9,758 nt of DNA. Source: Friedmanniella sp. Its GTDB lineage: Bacteria; Actinomycetota; Actinomycetes; Propionibacteriales; Propionibacteriaceae. Below are positions 1 through 6,590 of the stretch, one piece after another. The position numbers were made by a program, and so were the translations under genes. Under the pieces are notes generated by a model. It saw only the letters and a program-made list of their open reading frames with translations. It was not told where the DNA came from and searched no databases. The stretch spans positions 1 to 9,758 of the forward strand of contig JAOPXW010000392.1 in the NCBI GenBank assembly GCA_025964935.1, given 5' to 3'. Each line of letters starts with the position of its first letter. Positions within the stretch are counted from its first letter, which is position 1.

Positions 1-34
1 AGTCGAAGATCCCGATCGGAGCCTCAGAGTCCAC
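1..34 (-). CDS. murI: Glutamate racemase, N-terminal fragment (cut by window edge)
   Basis: The minus strand from position 34 reads GTG then VDSEAPIGIFD before the window ends. The PIGIFDSG-type motif is the hallmark N-terminus of glutamate racemase, which makes D-glutamate for peptidoglycan in the cytoplasm. Only 11 codons are visible, so the call rests on this motif plus context: murI lies just beyond the mec-cysO-cysM operon in M. tuberculosis and many relatives (from memory). An in-frame GTG at position 40 is an alternative start. The GTG at 34 is preferred because a TANNNT -10 element (41-46) ends six bases before it, which would place the transcription start on the start codon itself. 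No Shine-Dalgarno sequence is seen. Confidence 0.72.
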   Translation of the reverse strand, partial: MDSEAPIGIFD

Positions 35-40
35 GCGCAC

Positions 41-46
41 AACCTA
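41..46 (-). promoter_or_regulatory. Candidate -10 element of leaderless murI transcript
   Basis: TAGGTT on the minus strand fits the actinobacterial TANNNT -10 pattern. It ends six bases upstream of the proposed GTG start at 34, the spacing expected when transcription begins at the start codon. No convincing -35 box is visible. This is inferred from pattern and spacing only. Confidence 0.4.
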
Positions 47-89
47 CGCTTGCCATCCGCTGTCCAAGCGCCGGTGACCGATCCCCGTG

Positions 90-102
90 CGCGCTCAGCG
101 CG
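90..102 (-). terminator. Small GC hairpin downstream of cysM
   Basis: CGCGC and GCGCG form a perfect 5-bp stem around a 3-base loop, 16 bases past the cysM stop codon on the minus strand. No T-run follows, so it is not a classic intrinsic terminator. It could mark the end of the mec-cysO-cysM transcript or be chance in GC-rich DNA. Otherwise the 84-bp cysM-murI gap (35-118) holds only the candidate murI promoter. Confidence 0.25.
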
Positions 103-118
103 AGGAATGCCCCAACGA

Positions 119-1353
<1,235 letters not shown>

Positions 1354-1429
1354 GACTTGTCTCCTGAAACTCGTGTGTCGGGGTCCGAGCCCCTCCAGTA
1401 CGCCTGTGGCAACGCCTCACCGCAGGAGG

Positions 1430-1858
1430 CTATTCCGTGATGTGGAGCTCTTCCTCGGTGACGACGCCGTCCAGGATCCGGTAGGACCGCACCTCCACCG
1501 GGCCCTCCCCCGCGCCGTTCTCGGCCGTGGAGACGAGGACGTAGTGGGCCTGCGGCTCCGCGGCGTAGGAGATGTCGGTGCGGGACGGATAGGCCTCGGT
1601 GGCCGTGTGCGAGTGGTAGACCACGACGACCTCCTCGTCGTTGTCGTCCATCTCGCGGTAGAGCCGCAGCTGCTCGGTCGGGTCGAAGCGGAAGAAGGTC
1701 GGCGACCGGTCCGCGTTGGTCATGGGCACGTAGCGGCGGGGCTCGTCGGACCCGATGGGGCCCGCGATGATGCCGCAGGCCTCGTCGGGGTGGTCGGCCC
1801 GGGCGTGGGCGGTCATGGCGTCCACGTGCGCGCGGGCGATTCTCAGCACCCGCGTCAC
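1430..1858 (-). CDS. mec: Mec, zinc-dependent JAMM (M67) peptidase acting on CysO-cysteine
   Basis: This 142-residue cytosolic metallopeptidase hydrolyses the CysO-cysteine adduct, releasing cysteine and recycling CysO, and may process CysO ends. The full JAMM signature is present: E26 in HPDEACG, then H82 and H84 in YHSHT, S92 and D95 in AYPSRTD. The conserved MTNADRSPTFFRF block (46-58) is typical of actinobacterial Mec. Translation starts at a GTG (1858) with no good Shine-Dalgarno sequence. An ATG at 1816 (Met15) is possible, but homologues keep the residues before it. It is the first gene of mec-cysO-cysM and is divergent from the GH31 gene across a 165-bp region with a long inverted repeat. 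The substrate is inferred from family and operon. Confidence 0.93.
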   Translation of the reverse strand: MTRVLRIARAHVDAMTAHARADHPDEACGIIAGPIGSDEPRRYVPMTNADRSPTFFRFDPTEQLRLYREMDDNDEEVVVVYHSHTATEAYPSRTDISYAAEPQAHYVLVSTAENGAGEGPVEVRSYRILDGVVTEEELHITE

Positions 1859-1951
1859 CCTAGGTCGGCCCCCGACCGGCCCCGGCGGCTCTCGGACTGT
1901 GAGACCGGACGTCGGCGCCCTGGAAAGTTGCCGCCAGTGGAGGGTGTCCGC

Positions 1952-1971
1952 CCGGAACCGGCCGGAACCGG
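1952..1971. repeat. Tandem 10-bp repeat (CCGGAACCGG x2) inside the inverted-repeat loop
   Basis: Two exact, abutting copies of CCGGAACCGG occupy 1952-1961 and 1962-1971, between the arms of the 1915-1998 inverted repeat. Each contains GGAACC, which resembles an ECF-sigma -35 box. The first GGAACC (1954-1959) lies 17 bp before a TANNNT element at 1977-1982. A regulator-binding role is inference. Confidence 0.7.
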
Positions 1972-1976
1972 GGCAC

Positions 1977-1982
1977 TAGCGT
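1977..1982 (+). promoter_or_regulatory. Candidate -10 element for the GH31 gene
   Basis: TAGCGT fits TANNNT. A start site about seven bases downstream would fall inside the right arm of the inverted repeat (1985-1998), where a bound repressor would block initiation. The resulting leader of about 35 bases includes the Shine-Dalgarno sequence at 2014-2018. No consensus -35 box is seen; GGAACC at 1954-1959 is the right distance away. Confidence 0.3.
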
Positions 1983-2013
1983 CGACTTTCCAGGGCGCAT
2001 TTCTCGAACCCAC

Positions 2014-2018
2014 AGGAG
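2014..2018 (+). promoter_or_regulatory. Ribosome binding site of the GH31 gene
   Basis: AGGAG lies five bases before the ATG at 2024. It fixes the start there, although the same frame is open back to about 1238; that upstream extension only shadows mec and cysO. Confidence 0.75.
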
Positions 2019-2023
2019 CAGCG

Positions 2024-4453
2024 ATGATCCGGACCGACCACTACGTGCGTTTCGAGCGGGTCGACGGCGTGGACGCCACCGAGCACGGCCTGCTCGCGCA
2101 CCTGCACGGCGAGCAGCTGCGGGTCGACGTGGTCCGCGCCGACCTCGTACGGCTCAAGATGAGCCGGGCGGGGGTGTTCGACGAGTCCCCCACCTTCGCC
2201 GTCTGCGTCGAGCCGCTGTCCGAGCCGGTGCCCTTCACGGTGGAGCGCGACGACGACCGCGTACGCCTGGTCACCGCCGACCTGACGGTCTCGGTCTGGC
2301 TGGACCCGTTCCGCCTCGACGTGCACCGGGCCGACGGCACGGTGGTGGTCGAGACCACGGCCGACGAGCACGGACGCTACTGGGCGTACGCGACCCTAAA
2401 CGACGGCTTCACCCTGCGGCGGCGGTGCCGGCGTGAGGACGCCGTCTACGGGCTCGGGGAGAAGGGCGGTCGCCACAACCGCAAGGGCCGCGACTTCACC
2501 CTGTGGAACACCGACGTGCTGAGCCCCACCGAGACCCTGGAGTTCACCTCGCAGTACCCGGCCGGCCACCCGCGCGCGGACCGGACCAGTGTCGAGATGG
2601 ACCCCTTCTACGTCTCCATCCCGTTCTTCTACCACCAGAGCTACCCCGACGGGGCGATGGCCGCCTCGTTCCTCGACAACGGCTACCGCGGGTCCTACGA
2701 GTTCTCCCTCGACGAGGAGTACCGGGTGCACTTCGCGGGCGGCCAGTACACCGAGTACGTCTTCGCCGGCCCCGACATGCCGCAGATCCTCGAGCAGTAC
2801 ACCTGGCTCACCGGCCGCACGGCGCCGCCGCCGCTGTGGTCGCTGGGCTACCACCAGTGCCGGTGGTTCGACTACACCCAGGAGGAGGTCGAGGCGCTGG
2901 CCACCCGGCACCGGGCCGACGCCATCCCCTGCGACGCCCTCTGGCTCGACATCGAATACATGGACGGCTACCGGGTCTTCACCTGGAACACCGACCGCTT
3001 CCCCGACCCGCCCGGCATGCTCGCGCGGCTCTCGGCGGACGGGTTCCGGGTCATCACCATCATTGATCCCGGCGTGAAGCACGACCCCGGCTACGCAGTG
3101 TTCGACCAGGCGCTCGAGCGGGACGTGCTCTGCCGGACCGAGGGCGGCGACCTCTACGTCGGCCAGGTCTGGCCGGGCAACACCGCGTTCCCCGACTTCG
3201 TCACCGAGGAGGCGCGGGCCTGGTGGGGTGAGCTCAACGCCGCTCACGTGGAGTCGGGGCTGGCCGGCATCTGGAACGACATGAACGAGCCGGCCACCGG
3301 CGACATCCCCTCCCACACCATGCGGTTCGGCCGGGGCGAGTTCTCGCACGAGCGCTTCCACAACCAGTACGCCCTGCTGATGGCCATGGGGACCACGGCC
3401 GGCCTGCGCAAGGCCCGGCCCGAGCTCCGCACCTTCGTCCTGTCCCGCGCGGGGTTCGCCGGCATCCAGCGCTACGCCGCCAACTGGATGGGCGACAACC
3501 TGGCCCGCTGGGACCACCTGGCGCTCAGCATCGCCATGGGGGCCGGCTTCGGGATCTCGGGCCAGGCCTTCGTCGGGGCCGACGTCGGGGGCTTCGAGGG
3601 CAACACCCAGCCCGAGCTGTTCCTGCGGTGGATGCAGTACGGGACCCTCACGCCGTTCTGCCGCAACCACTCCATGCTCGACAACGTCGACCAGTACGCC
3701 TGGGCGTTCGGCACGGTGATCGAGGACCAGGTCCGGACCGCGATCGAGCTGCGCTACCGGCTGCTCCCCTACCTGTACGCCTGCTTCCTCACCGCCTCCG
3801 AGACCGGCGCCCCCGTCCAGCGCCCCCTCGTGTTCGACCACCAGTACGACGGCACCGTGCGCGACCTCGACGACCAGTACCTGCTCGGGCCGGACCTGCT
3901 CGTGGCCCCCGTGGTCCAGCCCGGCACCACGGCCCGGCAGGTCTACCTGCCCGCCGGCGACTGGTACGACTGGCACAGCGACGCCCTGGTCGGCGGCTCC
4001 CGCTTCCACCTGGCCGCCACACCGATGGACCACATCCCGGTGTACGCCCGTGGCGGGGCCGTCATCCCGATGTGGCCGGAGGCGCCCGCCTCGACCGACG
4101 GCCACCACCCGGCCGTGCTGGAGCTGCACGTGTTCCTCCCGGTGGCCGACGGTCGCCACAGCTCCCTGCTGCAGGAGGACGACGGCCTGACCTTCGCCGC
4201 CCTGGACGGCGCCTGCTACCGCACCGTCCTGACCGTGGAGCGCACCGGGCGTCGGGTCGAGGTCACCGCCTCCGTCACGGGCGAGGGCTACCCCGAGTTC
4301 GCCCGGGAGGCCTTCGTGCTGGTGGTCCACGGCGCCTCTGTCGACACCCTGGAGCTGGGGCGGGGCGGGCCGGTCACCGGCACCGGCGGCCGCTTCACCC
4401 TGCCCGACACCGGCGCCGGTTTCACCGCGTCCTTCGCAGTGCCCGAGGCCTGA
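2024..4453 (+). CDS. GH31 family alpha-glucosidase-type glycoside hydrolase, cytosolic
   Basis: This 809-residue retaining alpha-glycoside hydrolase belongs to GH31. A beta-rich N-terminal domain (about 1-245) precedes the TIM barrel, with YGLGEKGG near 142-149. The barrel carries WLDIEYMDG (307-315), the nucleophile D419 in WNDMNEP, the probable acid/base D491 in WMGDN, and GADVGGF (518-524). C-terminal beta domains follow from about 610. The signature looks most like alpha-glucosidases (release of alpha-linked glucose from oligosaccharide ends), but alpha-xylosidase or another GH31 activity cannot be excluded. There is no signal peptide, so it should act on imported or internal sugars. No sugar transporter or regulator gene is adjacent. 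It stands alone, divergent from mec and convergent with the NlpC/P60 gene, with its own promoter region. Base composition matches its neighbours. Confidence 0.9.
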   Translation: MIRTDHYVRFERVDGVDATEHGLLAHLHGEQLRVDVVRADLVRLKMSRAGVFDESPTFAVCVEPLSEPVPFTVERDDDRVRLVTADLTVSVWLDPFRLDVHRADGTVVVETTADEHGRYWAYATLNDGFTLRRRCRREDAVYGLGEKGGRHNRKGRDFTLWNTDVLSPTETLEFTSQYPAGHPRADRTSVEMDPFYVSIPFFYHQSYPDGAMAASFLDNGYRGSYEFSLDEEYRVHFAGGQYTEYVFAGPDMPQILEQYTWLTGRTAPPPLWSLGYHQCRWFDYTQEEVEALATRHRADAIPCDALWLDIEYMDGYRVFTWNTDRFPDPPGMLARLSADGFRVITIIDPGVKHDPGYAVFDQALERDVLCRTEGGDLYVGQVWPGNTAFPDFVTEEARAWWGELNAAHVESGLAGIWNDMNEPATGDIPSHTMRFGRGEFSHERFHNQYALLMAMGTTAGLRKARPELRTFVLSRAGFAGIQRYAANWMGDNLARWDHLALSIAMGAGFGISGQAFVGADVGGFEGNTQPELFLRWMQYGTLTPFCRNHSMLDNVDQYAWAFGTVIEDQVRTAIELRYRLLPYLYACFLTASETGAPVQRPLVFDHQYDGTVRDLDDQYLLGPDLLVAPVVQPGTTARQVYLPAGDWYDWHSDALVGGSRFHLAATPMDHIPVYARGGAVIPMWPEAPASTDGHHPAVLELHVFLPVADGRHSSLLQEDDGLTFAALDGACYRTVLTVERTGRRVEVTASVTGEGYPEFAREAFVLVVHGASVDTLELGRGGPVTGTGGRFTLPDTGAGFTASFAVPEA

Positions 4454-4474
4454 GGGGCGCCGGGAGGCGTCAGC

Positions 4475-4496
4475 GGGGTCCGGTCTCGTGGACTCC
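4475..4496 (+). terminator. Candidate hairpin between convergent GH31 and NlpC/P60 genes
   Basis: GGGGTCC and GGACTCC form a 7-bp stem including one G-T wobble around an 8-base loop, 21 bases after the GH31 stop. The wobble pairs in RNA from the plus strand but becomes an A-C mismatch on the other strand, so it would favour ending the GH31 transcript. There is no T-run. Confidence 0.33.
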
Positions 4497-4500
4497 TCGG

Positions 4501-5430
4501 TCAGCCGGGGCGGCGGGCACCGGCGTACGGCATGTAGGCGACCTGGCTGTACTCGACGGTCTTACCGGGCCGCGGGGAGTGGATGATCCGGCCGTTCCCG
4601 ACGTAGAGCGCGACGTGGCTGGGGCTCGGACCGTAGAAGAACACCAGGTCACCGGGCCGCAGGTCCGCCTTGGCCACCTTGGTGCCGAACGCGAACTGCT
4701 GCTGGCTGGTCCGCGGCAGGGTCACACCCGCCTTCTTCCACGCGGCCAGGACCAGACCCGAGCAGTCGTACGCGCTGGGGCCGACCGCACCGTAGGCGTA
4801 CGGCTTGCCGAGCTGGGTCTGGGCGAAGGCCAGGGCCGTGACGCCCTTGTTGCCGGTGACGACCGGAGGCACCACCGGCGGGACGACGGGCGGCGGGGTG
4901 ACCACGGCGGGTGAGGTGACGGCCAGGCTGCCGAGGTAGGCGATGTAGACCCAACGGAGGCTGCCGGCGTAGCGGGTCTGGGCGTAGCCGTTGGCGACCT
5001 TGCCGGTCAGGGTCACCGCCGACCCCTCCGGCAGCCGACCCACCAGGCTCCGGGTCGCCGCGGCGCCGCTGCGCACGTTGACCCGGGTGGTGGTGACCTT
5101 GGTCCCCGTCGTGGTGATGGTCCGCGGAGCCGCCGGCCCGCCGGTAGCCGGGCGGTACAGCGAAGCCGACCGGACGTACGCCGTCTGCCGGTGGAAGCGG
5201 ACGGGAGCCCAGCCGCCGGCCGTTCTGCCGACGACACTGATCCGGTGCCCTCGCTCCAGGGTGCCGACCAGGCGGGCGGTGCCGGACGCCGATCCGCGGA
5301 CGTCCAGGTGGCCGGTGGCGCGGGCCATCACGGTGGAGGCGGACGCGGGCAGCGCCGCCGACCCCAGGAGGGCGGCGGCGCACACGGTCATCGCGAGCAG
5401 CAGGCGGAGGCGGACGGCGGCACGGCGCAT
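4501..5430 (-). CDS. Secreted SH3-SH3-NlpC/P60 peptidoglycan hydrolase
   Basis: This 309-residue exported protein is expected to cut peptide stems in peptidoglycan. A signal peptide is clear: MRRAAVRLR, a hydrophobic core (about 10-27) and PASA with cleavage likely after A31. Two bacterial SH3-like domains follow (about 35-93 and 105-168), then a Pro/Val linker built on PPVV units (179-191), then the NlpC/P60 domain (about 196-309). The catalytic residues are visible: C223 in YDCSG, H272 in SHVALYVGNG and H284 in IIHSPRPG. The ATG at 5430 is supported by GGGAG eight bases upstream. It is monocistronic, with about 212 bp of upstream DNA. I looked there for the c-di-AMP (ydaO) riboswitch common before such genes in actinobacteria and did not recognise one. 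Exact bond specificity is unknown. Confidence 0.93.
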   Translation of the reverse strand: MRRAAVRLRLLLAMTVCAAALLGSAALPASASTVMARATGHLDVRGSASGTARLVGTLERGHRISVVGRTAGGWAPVRFHRQTAYVRSASLYRPATGGPAAPRTITTTGTKVTTTRVNVRSGAAATRSLVGRLPEGSAVTLTGKVANGYAQTRYAGSLRWVYIAYLGSLAVTSPAVVTPPPVVPPVVPPVVTGNKGVTALAFAQTQLGKPYAYGAVGPSAYDCSGLVLAAWKKAGVTLPRTSQQQFAFGTKVAKADLRPGDLVFFYGPSPSHVALYVGNGRIIHSPRPGKTVEYSQVAYMPYAGARRPG

Positions 5431-5486
5431 CGGGGGTTCTCCCTCGTCGAATGGGTGCCCCGAGCCCCCGGACCGGCCGGGATGTG

Positions 5487-5512
5487 ACGATCGTATGGCG
5501 CCTGAACGATCG
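5487..5512. repeat. Direct repeat ACGATCG x2 upstream of the NlpC/P60 gene
   Basis: ACGATCG occurs at 5487-5493 and again at 5506-5512, 19 bp apart, about two helical turns. The first copy with its next base is a full palindrome (ACGATCGT). They lie 57-82 bp upstream of the hydrolase start, where an operator could sit. CGATCG is common in GC-rich genomes, so chance is possible. The rest of the gap 5431-5642 shows no RNA gene or clear promoter. Confidence 0.3.
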
Positions 5513-5590
5513 GTGCGGGCGTTACGAGAAAGAGATACCCGCCCGGATCAAGCCGACACGCCGGAACAGGCTGTCACTTTCTGATCACGT

Positions 5591-5605
5591 CGGCGTCTCT
5601 CGCCG
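5591..5605 (-). terminator. Possible terminator hairpin after the clpS-DUF2017 operon
   Basis: CGGCG and CGCCG form a perfect 5-bp all-GC stem around a 5-base loop, starting 38 bases past the stop codon of the DUF2017 gene on the minus strand. No T-run follows. It could equally belong to the upstream region of the NlpC/P60 gene. Confidence 0.25.
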
Positions 5606-5642
5606 CCCACCCCTCAACCCCCGCCCGCTCAGGGCAGCCCGC

Positions 5643-6221
5643 TCAGAGGGCCGAGATCAGGGTCTCCTGCGCGAAGCCCAGCCAGTCGTAGACGCTGACC
5701 ATGAAGCTGCGGGGGTCTTCGTCCGACAGCTCGGCCAGCTGCTCTGCGGTCTCGGCGTCGGTGATCCCGAGCCGCGCGGCCACGGCGAGCCGGACCGAGG
5801 TCAGGGTCCGCAGCCAGGCGTCGGCCTCCTCGCGGGGGATCTTGAGGTCCCGCTCGCCCTCGCCGGTCTCGGTCAGGCGGCCCAGCACGAGCTCGGCGTC
5901 CCGGACCTTCTTGACCTTGAGGTCGCGCTCGGTGAAGCGCCGGAAGTCCGAGGAGGCGGCGGCGTCGTGGGGATAGGCGGTGGGGAACAGGCGGCGCAGC
6001 ACCGGGTCGTCGGACACCTCGGGCTCGTCGGGGTCGACCTGCAGGTCACGGGTCAGCTGCTCGAAGAGGTCACCCGACTCCTCGGCCGGCCGGAGACCCT
6101 CCGGCTCGCCGTCGGAGACCAGCTCCACCAGCTGGTGGACGAGGGAGGTCAGGAGCTCGACCTCGTAGCCGCTCAACCGGGTGGTGATGACCCCGCCGCG
6201 GCGGCGCTGGAAACGCTTCAT
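5643..6221 (-). CDS. DUF2017 family protein, conserved ClpS partner gene
   Basis: This 192-residue soluble protein has no known biochemical function. It is recognised as the actinobacterial DUF2017 family by its basic start (MKRFQRRRGG), the DPVLRRLFPTAY block (about 73-84), the WLRTLTSVRLAVAARLG stretch in the second half and the C-terminal VYDWLGFAQETL. It is mostly charged and probably helical, with no membrane segment or signal peptide. The ATG at 6221 follows the clpS TAG after only two bases, and GGGGA within the end of clpS serves as its ribosome site, so the two are almost certainly co-translated. The constant pairing with clpS suggests a role in N-degron delivery or Clp protease control, but that is inference. 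The frame stays open upstream through clpS and beyond; that part is not coding. Confidence 0.9.
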   Translation of the reverse strand: MKRFQRRRGGVITTRLSGYEVELLTSLVHQLVELVSDGEPEGLRPAEESGDLFEQLTRDLQVDPDEPEVSDDPVLRRLFPTAYPHDAAASSDFRRFTERDLKVKKVRDAELVLGRLTETGEGERDLKIPREEADAWLRTLTSVRLAVAARLGITDAETAEQLAELSDEDPRSFMVSVYDWLGFAQETLISAL

Positions 6222-6223
6222 GG

Positions 6224-6541
6224 CTAGTCCCCGGACTTGTCGAGGGTGGCCCACAGGCCGTACTCGTGCATGGCGGTCACGTCGCGCTCCATGGCCTCGC
6301 GGCTCCCGTCGGACACGATGGCCTTGCCGTCGGTGTGGACCTGCATCATCAGCTTCTCGGCCTTGGCCTTCGGGTAGTGGAAATAGCTGACGAAGACGTG
6401 CGTCACGTACGACATCAGGTTGACCGGGTCGTCCCAGACGATGGTGACCCACGGGGTCTGCGTGAGCGCCTCCTCCGCGGGCCGCTCGACCACCGCGGTC
6501 CCGCCCGCGGGCACGACACTCTCCCCCTCCGACTCCGGCAT
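6224..6541 (-). CDS. clpS: ClpS, ATP-dependent Clp protease adaptor (N-degron recognition)
   Basis: This 105-residue adaptor binds proteins with destabilising N-terminal residues and hands them to the Clp unfoldase (ClpC in actinobacteria) for ClpP degradation. A flexible N-terminal tail (1-29) needed for delivery precedes the core. W36-D37-D38-P39 carries the acidic pair that binds the free amino group, and H69 in LMMQVHTDGKA is the conserved binding-pocket histidine. The protein ends in YGLWATLDKSGD, as in mycobacterial ClpS. The ATG at 6541 is chosen over an upstream in-frame start at 6658 because it gives the family length and because the longer version would run through the divergent pncB start. 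No Shine-Dalgarno sequence is visible. It is co-transcribed with the DUF2017 gene. Confidence 0.95.
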   Translation of the reverse strand: MPESEGESVVPAGGTAVVERPAEEALTQTPWVTIVWDDPVNLMSYVTHVFVSYFHYPKAKAEKLMMQVHTDGKAIVSDGSREAMERDVTAMHEYGLWATLDKSGD

Positions 6542-6547
6542 GCGCCC

Positions 6548-6553
6548 ATTGTG
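6548..6553 (-). promoter_or_regulatory. Candidate -10 element for leaderless clpS
   Basis: CACAAT on the minus strand (four of six matches to TATAAT) ends six bases before the clpS ATG, so transcription may start at the start codon. The first base departs from TANNNT, so support is modest. Confidence 0.3.
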
Positions 6554-6577
6554 GCAGGCAACCGGAGCCGCTCTCAC

Positions 6578-6583
6578 TACGCT
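6578..6583 (+). promoter_or_regulatory. Candidate -10 element for leaderless pncB
   Basis: TACGCT matches TANNNT and ends seven bases before the GTG at 6591, placing the start of transcription at or next to the start codon. No Shine-Dalgarno sequence precedes this GTG, as expected for a leaderless message. No good -35 box is seen. Confidence 0.45.
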
Positions 6584-6590
6584 GTTCGCT

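Larger units (their letters stand above)
1915..1998. repeat. Perfect 14-bp inverted repeat in the mec/GH31 divergent promoter region
   Basis: GCGCCCTGGAAAGT at 1915-1928 is matched exactly by its reverse complement ACTTTCCAGGGCGC at 1985-1998, with 56 bp between. Arm centres are 70 bp apart. Each arm therefore lies upstream of one of the two divergent genes in the same sense orientation: 25 bp before the GH31 start and 56 bp before the mec start. The arms could be paired operators, a duplicated regulatory motif, a long-loop hairpin or ends of a small relic element. No flanking target-site duplication is visible, which argues against the last. Confidence 0.85.

Noticed and set aside
1915..1998. 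A tiny transposable element (MITE) with 14-bp terminal repeats
   Set aside because: No target-site duplication flanks the arms (left flank ends in TCG, right flank begins with ATT), and the position fits regulation better. It cannot be fully excluded.
2396..4330. A 644-codon minus-strand frame opposite the GH31 gene
   Set aside because: It is rich in Gly, Val, Asp and Glu with no motif, and it mirrors a gene with intact catalytic residues.
5431..5642. A c-di-AMP (ydaO-type) riboswitch before the NlpC/P60 gene
   Set aside because: These are common before actinobacterial cell-wall hydrolase genes, but I could not find the conserved segments (such as the GGGCGAATC-like stretch) in the 212-bp region.
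5624..5646. Direct repeat CCCGCTCAG at 5624-5632 and 5638-5646 overlapping the DUF2017 stop codon
   Set aside because: Nine bases in GC-rich DNA with no supporting structure; I consider it chance.
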